From Gammaproteobacteria bacterium (lineage in GTDB: Bacteria > Pseudomonadota > Gammaproteobacteria > UBA4575): a stretch of 43,026 nt of DNA. The stretch covers positions 1-43,026 of the forward strand of contig JAPOQE010000059.1 of assembly GCA_026710875.1 (NCBI GenBank), written 5' to 3'. Below are positions 17,768 through 26,796 of the stretch, piece after piece. How positions within the stretch are numbered: position 1 is the stretch's first letter; each line of letters starts with the position of its first letter. The translations under genes and the position numbers were made by a program. A model generated the notes under the pieces. The model had not been told where the DNA came from. It worked only from the letters and a program-made list of their open reading frames with translations, and ran no database searches.

Positions 17768-20700
17768 CTATCGATCATCCAGGCCCATTAAGTCATCAAC
17801 TCCATAGAGATTCTTTTCACACATATAGTCAATCAAATCGAGAATCCTTTTGCGTAGGTCGGACCGATTTTCGGTATTCACATATTCTCGTTTCAAAATA
17901 TCCAGCAATTCATGAACAAACACGTATCCAGCTTCTTGCATGATAAGCTTTTCTCCAACTTCGATAACAATCTCTGTAACGTCACATGATGCCTCCTTTA
18001 GAATACGAATAAGGGCTCCAGGAGCAACAACCTCACATGCAGGCGAACGTATGAAAACCCGTGTCATACTCATGAAGTATGGGAATTCCTCGCTTGGTAT
18101 ATTCCAAAATACGCCCCCAGCCGCTTTCCTGACCTGAGGATCCCCATGGGGAAAAAGCTTTTCAAGCTCTGAAATTGCCATGTTGCGAAATTCGGTTTCC
18201 GGAGCGAATTCACAAAGAACTTCCGCCCACAGCTTCAAGTATGAAAGAGATTGTTCATGAATATCCGGGGACAACTTTACCGAATTACCCTGCCGCAATC
18301 TTTCTGCAAGCGTCCAGAAAACTCCGATGACACGCTGGTTCCCATCCGGTGAGTTGATCAGTCTCTCCATCAGCTCTGAAGCGAGTTCAGGCAAGTCACG
18401 CTCGATATAGGAAAAAAGACGAATACCAATATTTGTAGAGAGTGGTGACAGTGCAAAAATTTCATCCCGTTTGCTAGTAACAGGCTTGGTAAGAAGACGC
18501 AGGCATTTGTCGAATCGGTCTATATCGAGACTATAAAGCGATACAAGTGGGTAAACCATCATTGCACGTACGAAAGCAAAGGGCTCTATAACTGCCCGTA
18601 GTTCAAGAAGCTCCCAGATTCGAGCAATTCGCTGAGAGTCGCTCTCGACGAATTTCAATAGCACTTCCCACGCAAGCCCGCGAACTGAATTGATCCCGTT
18701 AGTGATAAGAGAATAATTTACATGATCGAGATCATGTATAGATGAAATTTCGTTCCCCTGTTGAGGAAGGTCAGGCTGTAGAACTTCACGCGCCTCACCA
18801 TGTTCGGCATACCAAAGTATCATTTCAAAGATATCATCATCCTGAATACAAGCTGGATGATGCATGACAAGGTTGGCAACTTGCCATCCAAATGGCCTGT
18901 TCTGATGAGCATGCGCTGCCTGAAGTGCTGCAATGGTCATTTCCTTATCTAGGTGATCTGCATCAGCCAATCCTTGAAGCACATGCTGGCCATAAATTGG
19001 ATTGACACTTTCAGGCAGCTTGAGAAAAAAACCTGTGAAACGATTCGGATCAGACCTTGCGCAACGCTCCAGTTCGCGTGCCAACTCCAGTGCCCCACCA
19101 ACTGGTTCTGTCCTATTACGCAGTCCTATATCCTCGGAATTATATCTTTCCATTGCGGAACGCCATTGTGTGTCGGTCATCCTGGAAGTTGCATCAGACG
19201 GAATCGGCGAATCAACAAGATGAGCCTCATGACTTCGTGGTACTGGAACATTTTCAGCACAAAACTTTCTTTCCAATTCCATCAATCTTTCTTTGCCCTG
19301 TGAGGAAAGCAATCCGTGTCCGATTGTCTTCAGAACGCACCACTCAACATGCCCGGAACGGGCCAAGTATGTTAAGGCATTGCGCCGTAACTCATCATTC
19401 TGATGCTCTTTTATTTCATGAGAAATTTCTTTAGCCAAATCGCACTCCGGGCAATGCTGAAACACCTTGCTCTCGATGTCCTGAACAGGCAGACACTGTG
19501 CCTCAACAACCGACCGTGCCGCATCTGCAAAGGCCTTCCACTCGGCTCCTTCCAGCCCCGCCAAAAAAAGATTTGGTTTATCAAGTAATGCAGTAAAACG
19601 ATGTCCTAAAGCACTCGGGTTTGTACTTATTGTTTCAAGATGCAAATGCAGCAAAACACCATGAGATGCCGGATCAAGTTGCTCAAGACAGGATGCCGCA
19701 TCCGACGGTGATGTTTGTGCAAGCCTTCGCAAAGCATCACGGTATAGAGAAAATAATGCATTGGGGCCCCTCTTGGACCTTGAATCATAAAGGACGTGGA
19801 TTGATGTAGAGTAGCCTGGAGAATCCTCACTCAGAGCTATTAGGACAGATTTATTCAGGACAGGAATCATCCCCTCCAGAAATACATCAGGTGCTTTTTC
19901 TGCCAATTTTGCCAGATCATGCACATCAATTTCTTTGATTCCATCGTGGTTGAACGGGTGCTTACCGGGATTGTGCTTGAACCACTGTTCGAATAGCCTT
20001 TGCAGGATTCCTGAAGATACACGGGGTTCAAACTCGCTAAGCTCCGTCGAAAATTCAACCAAACGACCCCACCTGTTTCCAATCGAGAAATCGACGGAAG
20101 TGGAACATGTAACATCAGACAACAAAGCGATCAGCGCCCTGTCTTCAGGAATCCTGCGCATGGAACAAAACCATTCGAGAACTTGTTCGCTGTGTGCAGG
20201 ATCGAGACCCCACCAATCTCTTATGAGTATCGCAATGGGTCCCGGTCGCATGTCGACGATGCGGCTTAGCCATCCAAGCAAGTAACGTTTTCTTGGCTTT
20301 GCAGCTGTCCTGAGCATGTTGGAAAGTTCACCATTGTCGTTCAAAAGATCAAACCAGAATTCTGATGCAAAAAGCGCCTTGCACATCAGGATTGGGAACT
20401 CCTCCTCACCGTCATCAAGAAGCTGAATGATTTCTAGCTCATCCGGCATTGGGCTATCCAGAGTTGCCAACCACTGTGCAACTGAATGCTTGATGTGTGA
20501 CCTTATCCTGGGATCGGTCAAAACGGTTTCTAATGCTTTCAGATAACGGGATTTTTCTGTGTCCCGCATCAAAGTCAAAATCTGGCGAACCTGGGTACGC
20601 CGGAAAAGGTGCTGTTCAGTTGAAGTGAGGAAAGCGATAATGTCGTCGCCAGACTGAGCAAAGTGCTGTGCAAAGACAAAATCGAAAAAGCTCTCGTGAA

Positions 20701-22309
20701 AGAATGACAACCGGTTTTGCTCGATGACAATCAATCCCTCCGAAGCCAGCCAGTCTTTCACACCGTTGAAATCACCTAAAACATAATAAGGAGCACTCAA
20801 CTCCTGATTATCACTCATCCATTTGGCCATAGAAGATAAAGAAGTACGAACACTCCATTTAACATCACGGTCCTGCGACAGATCACGAGCCTTTTTCTCG
20901 ACCAGTTTTTGGAACAGTTCAGTCCTGGTCGTGAAACTGAAATCTGTGTTGCCAATTTCAAGAAAGATGGAAAGATTTATGGGAAGAGTAAGGAGTTCAC
21001 GCTGGCTGTCTGTAAAGCTCTCTGTTGCAATTCCGCCATGCTTGAGTATTGGCACAACCTCCTGCTCCCATGACAAACTCGGCACCTGCACCCGTATCGC
21101 TTCATCCTGTCGTTCACAGTTTCGGTACCGATGATCATTCTCCAAGTCAAAAGTTCGACAAACCAGAATACATCTGACATCCGCATATAGTTGGGCTTCC
21201 CTTACCAGATCAAACAATATGTCCTTGATGGCACTGTTTCGGCCTGAGACTTCGCTGACTGCATCGATCTGATCGATGATCAGGGCGGAAGTCTTGTCCC
21301 CAGCTAAATTTGCGAGGGCGCTCACAGGACTCTCGTCTCTGCCCAAAACAACATCACCCACTTTTTTGCTTGATCTGTAGGAAAGGTAGCGATCAATTCT
21401 GAAAGCTAGACAGGGGACAGCCTGATTCATCAGATCGGTCATGATTCCTCGCACGACACCGGATTTTCCGCTACCTGCATCTCCTGTCAGGAAGATCAGT
21501 GGTGGCCCGTCTGCAGCCTGCAAGCACTCAACAACCTTGCCAACTTCCGACCTTGCAATCTGTTGACCTGCGATGCCGAATGGTGTGTAGCTATCCAGGT
21601 ATCTCTGGTTTGCAGCATCAATGTCCTCACGAAGTGTCGGATCAAGAGCTGCAGGGCGAAATGTGAAGGTACTTTTTTTACGAACCCATGTCCGTGCAGC
21701 TTCCGTTGTGACCAAAGCATTCAGATTATCGATCAGATAATCTGACAGGGGTGGGTAGAGATTCTCTTCGCCCTTCAGCACATGATTACCATGCATGGCA
21801 ATTACCTTGTCTATTGACTGCTCAGACTCTGTCTGAAACTCACAACGACATAGCCATTTAAACGTATACCTTTTATCAGCATCCCATTTTCTCGATAAAT
21901 CGTCGAATATCTCTTTATTTCTTTTGGAAACTGCATCCAGAAACTCATGTGCATCATTTGCTCTCCTGGCCTCTTCACTGAGTTCACGCAATTGCCTGGC
22001 TGGATCTTGAGAGACAAAAACACACCTGGCCGTGGAATCACTCGAAAGGCGCTTCTTGAAGGCATTCAGCACTCCTTCACTTTTTAGCGCGTTTGGGGTC
22101 CAGTTACTTCCCGGAGCATTGCGCTTGACCTGATGCCATTCCACATAATCTGATCTATGGAGTGCAAATTCAAAGCCAAAATAATCTTGTGATACGCCCT
22201 CATATCGTATTGAAATTGCTTCTCCAGCAATGACTTCGAGAAGCATACGCACCGTCCACTTACGCTCATATTCGTTTCCCAACTTATTTGAAATTCCGCC
22301 TGAAACCAT
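17768..22309 (-). CDS. STAND/NACHT-like NTPase with N-terminal DUF4297/Cap4-like nuclease domain
   Basis: 1513 residues. Residues ~10-130 resemble the Cap4/DUF4297 PD-(D/E)XK nuclease: GNEYERKWTVRMLLEVIAGE, then a Gln-Asp strand and EWHQVKRN, giving an E-x-D-E-x-QVK catalytic set. A STAND P-loop domain follows, with Walker A LTGDAGSGKSGVVRG near residue 275 and Walker B SALIIDQIDAVS near 345. Residues ~600-1513 are long helical repeats (HEAT/TPR-like), the usual ligand-sensing part. This is the Avs-like plan: sense a phage protein, oligomerise, cut DNA. The start is the ATG at 22,309. Transcription is divergent from the TIR gene. Assignment to a named Avs type would need a search. Confidence 0.8.
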   Translation of the reverse strand: MVSGGISNKLGNEYERKWTVRMLLEVIAGEAISIRYEGVSQDYFGFEFALHRSDYVEWHQVKRNAPGSNWTPNALKSEGVLNAFKKRLSSDSTARCVFVSQDPARQLRELSEEARRANDAHEFLDAVSKRNKEIFDDLSRKWDADKRYTFKWLCRCEFQTESEQSIDKVIAMHGNHVLKGEENLYPPLSDYLIDNLNALVTTEAARTWVRKKSTFTFRPAALDPTLREDIDAANQRYLDSYTPFGIAGQQIARSEVGKVVECLQAADGPPLIFLTGDAGSGKSGVVRGIMTDLMNQAVPCLAFRIDRYLSYRSSKKVGDVVLGRDESPVSALANLAGDKTSALIIDQIDAVSEVSGRNSAIKDILFDLVREAQLYADVRCILVCRTFDLENDHRYRNCERQDEAIRVQVPSLSWEQEVVPILKHGGIATESFTDSQRELLTLPINLSIFLEIGNTDFSFTTRTELFQKLVEKKARDLSQDRDVKWSVRTSLSSMAKWMSDNQELSAPYYVLGDFNGVKDWLASEGLIVIEQNRLSFFHESFFDFVFAQHFAQSGDDIIAFLTSTEQHLFRRTQVRQILTLMRDTEKSRYLKALETVLTDPRIRSHIKHSVAQWLATLDSPMPDELEIIQLLDDGEEEFPILMCKALFASEFWFDLLNDNGELSNMLRTAAKPRKRYLLGWLSRIVDMRPGPIAILIRDWWGLDPAHSEQVLEWFCSMRRIPEDRALIALLSDVTCSTSVDFSIGNRWGRLVEFSTELSEFEPRVSSGILQRLFEQWFKHNPGKHPFNHDGIKEIDVHDLAKLAEKAPDVFLEGMIPVLNKSVLIALSEDSPGYSTSIHVLYDSRSKRGPNALFSLYRDALRRLAQTSPSDAASCLEQLDPASHGVLLHLHLETISTNPSALGHRFTALLDKPNLFLAGLEGAEWKAFADAARSVVEAQCLPVQDIESKVFQHCPECDLAKEISHEIKEHQNDELRRNALTYLARSGHVEWCVLKTIGHGLLSSQGKERLMELERKFCAENVPVPRSHEAHLVDSPIPSDATSRMTDTQWRSAMERYNSEDIGLRNRTEPVGGALELARELERCARSDPNRFTGFFLKLPESVNPIYGQHVLQGLADADHLDKEMTIAALQAAHAHQNRPFGWQVANLVMHHPACIQDDDIFEMILWYAEHGEAREVLQPDLPQQGNEISSIHDLDHVNYSLITNGINSVRGLAWEVLLKFVESDSQRIARIWELLELRAVIEPFAFVRAMMVYPLVSLYSLDIDRFDKCLRLLTKPVTSKRDEIFALSPLSTNIGIRLFSYIERDLPELASELMERLINSPDGNQRVIGVFWTLAERLRQGNSVKLSPDIHEQSLSYLKLWAEVLCEFAPETEFRNMAISELEKLFPHGDPQVRKAAGGVFWNIPSEEFPYFMSMTRVFIRSPACEVVAPGALIRILKEASCDVTEIVIEVGEKLIMQEAGYVFVHELLDILKREYVNTENRSDLRKRILDLIDYMCEKNLYGVDDLMGLDDR

Positions 22310-22345
22310 CTTCCGTAGTCCTTACAAATACCACTGAAACATAAA

Positions 22346-22684
22346 TTATGGGATATATTGACCCTTTCCAAAAACCAAGCCAAGTTTTCTACAGGACGCT
22401 TGTCGCCATTCTTTCTTACCAGTAGCTAAAGAAGTTTCTTTCGATTCAGATAAGACATTTGCCTGTATTGTTTCCATCTTGCTGTTAAACCTCCAAGACT
22501 GGTTTGCCGCAGGCTGTTTTGGCACGCATTCAACCTGAACCTGGATATCATCAAGGAATGGGAGTAAGGCAAGCGTAGCCCAAATGCAGTTGCCAGCAAC
22601 TACTTGTACATGATCCAAGCTGACCCGGAATTTGTACAAAAACCACAGCTGCTTGACGTTCTCCAGTAACGCCTTTACAACCAA
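22346..22684 (-). other. Possible small protein or fragment upstream of STAND gene
   Basis: A 112-codon frame, 36 bp upstream of the STAND start on the same strand, reads VKQLWFLYKFRVSLDHVQVV and QVQVECVPKQPAANQSWRF; its first codon TTG follows a TGA directly. Composition looks protein-like but no family is recognised and no good start exists. It may be a relic of a former partner gene, or chance. Confidence 0.3.
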
Positions 22685-22926
22685 TCAAAATTCAAGATCT
22701 GATGTAAAACATCTGCTCAACTGAGACTTCTCACCAGTTCGTTTTTCAGTCGAGGCAGATAGGGGCTAAGCTGCGGCAAAATGTTGCTCGAAGATCATCA
22801 GAAATTCTGCTGTATCCAAAACAGCCTCGACTCAAGATGGGCTTATGGTACAGTAGCGCGCCAGGCTCGGCTCTTCCTCAGATTGGTATACTTTGAGACA
22901 GGCATCCAACCTCCCTTCACTTGTGC

Positions 22927-24069
22927 ATGGCGAATTCAATGACCGAAACCTATGAAGAACTGCTGGCCATCTCCAGCCACATGGCTCAACTGGCTGAACA
23001 TGGGCATCAGCCAGAAATTCAAGAACCTCTGGAGCGCTTAAAGCAAGCTGCTGAAGAAATCGGCAAAGCTTGGAGCGGATCCTGGCTCGGTCATCATGCC
23101 AATGTCTACTACAATGACTTGCAGCCACCGCCTCCAGGGGCGCACTTCAGTCCAGAATGGGGACTCGATAGTGTATTCGGCCATGGCACGTCGGGTGACT
23201 GGCTAGAATTTGGTGCTAACCAGGTGAAAGATGCGATATATGACGAGGCAGGCAATCCTGATTTAGAGTCCTGCCAGAAGCTTCAAAAGGATTTGGCTAG
23301 TAGATTTGATACAGAAAAATCTAATACGGTTTCCATCCTTGAAATTGCAACCGAAGGCAATTCCGACGCTTTTTTACAGGGAATTAAAGTCGAACTGGAA
23401 AAACTGTCCATCCTCACTAAGAGCGAAGTCATTAATAAAATGAAGCCAAGCGGAAAAATCATGACTCGCGACTCGCTTGCTCTTACCCAAGGATTTTGGA
23501 CCCCGCCGCATTTTTCCGTACTTTCGGAAATATTTGTCATCCAACATACTAGTGAAACAGTCTCACATCTCGGAATACTAGCGAAAAAGGCGGGGTCACA
23601 TTTGTTTCGCCGGCAACAAAGAAGCTTGAAAGTAGATGTTGTTGGCACGAACGTATTCATTGGCCATGGCCGTTCACCAATTTGGCGTGAACTGAAGGAA
23701 TTCATTACAGAAAGACTAAAACTGCCTGTAGATGAGTTCAACCGAGTTCCTGTGGCCGGGGTAACCAACACTCAGCGTTTATCAGAGATGATGGATGCAG
23801 CAGCCTTTGCATTCCTCTTAATGACCGGGGAAGATGAGCAGCCCGATGGGCAAGTGCGTGCACGCATGAACGTGATCCATGAGGCAGGCTTGTTCCAAGG
23901 CCGACTGGGATTTACTCGCGCCATTGTCTTGCTTGAAGACGGTTGCGAGGAATTCAGCAATATCGCAGGGCTTGGGCATATACATTTTCCTAGAGGAAAT
24001 ATCAGACATGCTACTGAAGAAATACGTAAGGTGCTTGAACGTGAAGGCCTTCTGGGCAACTCTCAGTAG
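22927..24069 (+). CDS. TIR-like (CAP12/Pycsar type) effector with N-terminal domain
   Basis: About 380 residues. The C-terminal ~130 residues match the PF10137-type TIR-like domain: VFIGHGRSPIWRELKEFI, then LSEMMDAAAFAFLLMTGEDE, and NVIHEAGLFQGRLGF, where Glu319 is the likely catalytic residue for NAD cleavage. The N-terminal ~220 residues are helical with a short Trp/Gly segment (WGLDSVFGHGTSGDWLEFGA) and are unassigned; they probably sense the trigger. It stands alone, divergent from the STAND gene. The ATG at 22,927 is chosen; a TTG at 22,921 and an ATG at 22,939 are alternatives, none with a strong ribosome site. Confidence 0.75.
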   Translation: MANSMTETYEELLAISSHMAQLAEHGHQPEIQEPLERLKQAAEEIGKAWSGSWLGHHANVYYNDLQPPPPGAHFSPEWGLDSVFGHGTSGDWLEFGANQVKDAIYDEAGNPDLESCQKLQKDLASRFDTEKSNTVSILEIATEGNSDAFLQGIKVELEKLSILTKSEVINKMKPSGKIMTRDSLALTQGFWTPPHFSVLSEIFVIQHTSETVSHLGILAKKAGSHLFRRQQRSLKVDVVGTNVFIGHGRSPIWRELKEFITERLKLPVDEFNRVPVAGVTNTQRLSEMMDAAAFAFLLMTGEDEQPDGQVRARMNVIHEAGLFQGRLGFTRAIVLLEDGCEEFSNIAGLGHIHFPRGNIRHATEEIRKVLEREGLLGNSQ

Positions 24070-24144
24070 TCCATCTGGCATCAACAACAATAGACCTATG
24101 ACGCCCTTATACCTGCTTTAATATTTGTCAAATTTCTGCTGTAG

Positions 24145-24927
24145 CTATGCTTCATATCCGGCAATCTCAATAGCTTCTTGTTGCAGGTCCAAAAGGATGT
24201 CCGTTGACATCAATGGAAAATCCTCGCATGGTTCTCCATAATGAGATGGTATCCAAACTGCTTCGCGCGATCTTCGCGGCCATCCTGCTATCCAAGATTC
24301 ATTGAATTCTTTACAGATTTTGAGGTGGAGCGTTGGTGAAAATTGTTTCCAGCGTTCGTATAGCAATGATGGATCAGCCGTATCTATAATTTCAATATGC
24401 TCTATCTTCCTATTACCGCCTTTCAGCCAAGAAGTTTTCAGAAGATTCACGGCATCTTTATCGGATTCCGGTGCGCCAAAACCAAAAATAGTAATAACGA
24501 AAGCGTTTTTAAATCGAAATTCAGCAGCCTGCCAACTATGACTTATGCAAGGTTTGCCTGAGTAGCCTTTCTGTTTTACCGGGTAGAGCAAGGGTACTTT
24601 CTCAAGAGATCCTGAACACTCTGGACACAAGTGGCCAATTCGGCGCCACAGTCCAGGATGCTCCGGGCACTGTCCAATTCTTACGTTGCCGTGGAGAAAG
24701 AAGATCTCCGGGAGAGGCACGTCGAACCGATTTCGCTCGTAGGCATCACACAAAAATGGGTCCCAATTAAATGTAAACACGGAATCAGTTTTTCTCAAGG
24801 AGAGTAACAGCCTGTCATACAATGTTGCTTGATAAGGAAGCTGGAGAGACGCAAAGTATTTCTCCACGACCTTTTCTAAGGCACGTCTGATCAATCCAGT
24901 TTCTGCAGGGTAGGCCCTTTTTGCCAG
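24145..24927 (-). pseudogene. SIR2-like protein lacking its N-terminus
   Basis: About 260 codons, open upstream to a TAG at about 24,928. Motifs visible are SVFTFNWDPFLCDAYERN and EIFFLHGNVRIGQC (the SIR2 'N-D' and 'LHG' elements), a CPEHPGLW...HLCPEC Cys/His cluster, then FVITIFGFGAPESDKDAV. The family normally begins with a glycine-rich NAD site that is absent here. The upstream boundary coincides with an IS3 orfB scrap on the opposite strand, indicating truncation by recombination or insertion. I infer an inactive NAD-consuming defence gene of a different SIR2 family from that at 1097-2701. Confidence 0.65.
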
Positions 24928-24931
24928 CTAT

Positions 24932-25036
24932 TATAACCATAAGCATTATCATGAATTGCTCAATAATCTGACGCCTGCTGATGAATTTTATGGACGGGAC
25001 AAAGATGTACTAGGTCAACGCGCTTTGATCAAATAA
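24932..25036 (+). mobile_element. IS3-like transposase C-terminal scrap
   Basis: The frame starting TATAACCATAAG gives YNHKHYHELLNNLTPADEFY and GRDKDVLGQRALIK then TAA. This is the 'YN--R-HE-LnnLTPAD-y-gR' tail of IS3-family integrases. It begins exactly where the SIR2-like frame on the other strand is broken. No terminal repeat or rest of the transposase is present. The 165 bp that follow, up to the methyltransferase, hold no gene. Confidence 0.65.
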
Positions 25037-25201
25037 AACATCTTGGCTATTAGGCGAAGAATGCATTACGATCAGCAACAAGTTAATCCATTAACCAACT
25101 TGATGAACTAATTTGTCTTTTAAATCAGGTAACCCTTGGTCCAAAAGGTTCTGATGACATTCAAAAATGAATTATTAAATTTTTCTCGAAAATAATAATT
25201 A

Positions 25202-26365
25202 ATGAAACCTATTCATCCTTTTCCAGCAAGAATGGCACCTGAATTGGTAAAGGAAAAATTCATCTCTATGCCTAAAGGATCAAAAGTGCTTGATCCTATG
25301 TGTGGATCCGGAACAAGCTTAAAATATGCAATAGATGCGGGATTAAATCCTGTCGGATGGGATATAGATCCACTTGCAGTCAAAATGGCACGAACGTGGT
25401 GCCGACGTTTCGATATAAAACGACTTAGACGGCTTTCAGAAGAATTGCGCCTTAAACTAAATCGACAGCGTGTATTGCCTCGTTGTCGATTTGATAACTG
25501 TAGCGAAACCCAAGAATTTGTGGATTATTGGTTCGCCAGAGAACAACAAGATGATCTCAATCGATTATCCATTGCAATAGAAGACATGTTTCCACCTGGA
25601 CGTACACGGGATTTTTTCCAAATTGCGATGAGTAGAATTATCATCACGAAATTCAAAGGGGCATCCCTAGCTTGGGATATTTCACACAGCAGACCACACA
25701 AAAAAAAAATAACTAATGACTACCAGACCATACTAGAATTTTTCAAGTCATTTGAAAAACTAGTACAGTTATATGAGGCCACACCCAGTAAATATGATGC
25801 TTCAATCGAACTTAGAGACTGCAGAAAGTCAGTGCCACATAAGGAATTCGATTTCATAATCACCAGTCCTCCATATCTAAACGCAATTGATTACATGAGA
25901 GGACATAAATTTTCGCTTATTTGGATGGGTTACACGATTCCACAACTCAAGAAAATTAAAAGTAATTCTGTAGGAGTAGAACGTGGTATTTCTCCACTAT
26001 ATGAGAACGAAAAATATCAGAAAATAATCAAAGATGTATGCACTGGTCGCCAATTAAATCCGAAAGTAAGAAAATACTTATTACGATATATATATGACTG
26101 TGAAGTTATCATTGAACGGTTGAAATCTACTCTACAACCAACAGGTGATCTCGTTATGGTGGTAGGAAATTCATCTCACTACGGTACAAAAATATCTAAT
26201 GATAAAATTTTTGTAAATATTGCCACTGATGCCGGATTCAATTTAATTGACAAAAAAAAGCGATCTATTGCTAGAAGGTCGAGATATTTACCGATGTTAA
26301 ATGGTCACCAATCTATCTCTAACAGAATCAAAACTGAATCTGTGATTCACTTTGCAATTGCTTGA
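25202..26365 (+). CDS. DNA methyltransferase, probably N4-cytosine, motif order I-TRD-IV
   Basis: 387 residues. Motif I VLDPMCGSGTSLKYA is near residues 29-43 with DIDPLAVKMA after it, and motif IV TSPPYLNAIDYM starts at residue 221. The region between is the probable target-recognition segment. I before IV with a central insertion is the alpha-like order; TSPPY favours N4-cytosine. The opening HPFPARMAPEL is typical of this group. It ends with a 19-bp overlap with the convergent 149-aa gene that belongs with the Z1 helicase, so the three probably form one modification-linked system. Local AT content is higher than in neighbouring regions, which may indicate separate acquisition. Confidence 0.8.
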   Translation: MKPIHPFPARMAPELVKEKFISMPKGSKVLDPMCGSGTSLKYAIDAGLNPVGWDIDPLAVKMARTWCRRFDIKRLRRLSEELRLKLNRQRVLPRCRFDNCSETQEFVDYWFAREQQDDLNRLSIAIEDMFPPGRTRDFFQIAMSRIIITKFKGASLAWDISHSRPHKKKITNDYQTILEFFKSFEKLVQLYEATPSKYDASIELRDCRKSVPHKEFDFIITSPPYLNAIDYMRGHKFSLIWMGYTIPQLKKIKSNSVGVERGISPLYENEKYQKIIKDVCTGRQLNPKVRKYLLRYIYDCEVIIERLKSTLQPTGDLVMVVGNSSHYGTKISNDKIFVNIATDAGFNLIDKKKRSIARRSRYLPMLNGHQSISNRIKTESVIHFAIA

Positions 26366-26796
26366 AGCATATCATTGCTAAAACCTCGAGACTTACTTCT
26401 CTCCAATTTCTCTCGACCTCCAACAATGTACATTTGTCGTTTTCTTCTTTTAACATGCAGATTTAGTGAAGTATCACCTTTTTTTCGAGAAGCTATTTGA
26501 TTAAACTCATTCAAACTTAATGTCAAAAATCCATCATAACCACATACAAGACAAATATAAGTTTTTTCTGTATCTTCTGAAAGCAATTGAATTTCAGTGA
26601 GGTTATCTTTAGTAAAACTGAAAACCCATGGCGAAAGACGTTTTGATGAATGCTTGATAAATAATCCAATTACTTCGTTAACGATAAAGCAATTAACTAT
26701 CCCGTGAATGTCATGAGCTTTGATGTGAATGCCATCAGGTAATTCGACTGCCAACTCTCTAACAACCAATCCGTGGTATTGTTCATAATCAGCCAT
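26347..26796 (-). CDS. Small conserved partner of Z1 protein, unknown function
   Basis: 149 residues. Recognisable parts: WVFSFTKDNLTEIQLL, then YICLVCGYDGFLTLSLNEF and a basic C-terminal stretch LHVKRRKRQMYIVGG. I recall similar small proteins next to Z1-type helicases, but the family is unnamed to me. The start overlaps the Z1 stop by 8 bp, so the two are co-translated. The tail-to-tail overlap with the methyltransferase gene is 19 bp. A nuclease or DNA-binding role is possible; no PD-(D/E)XK pattern is clear. Inference only. Confidence 0.6.
   Translation of the reverse strand: MADYEQYHGLVVRELAVELPDGIHIKAHDIHGIVNCFIVNEVIGLFIKHSSKRLSPWVFSFTKDNLTEIQLLSEDTEKTYICLVCGYDGFLTLSLNEFNQIASRKKGDTSLNLHVKRRKRQMYIVGGREKLERSKSRGFSNDMLQAIAK

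Noticed and set aside
22346-24069. CBASS or Pycsar operon, because of the CAP12-type TIR
   Set aside because: No cyclase or other ancillary gene is visible near the TIR gene in the window.
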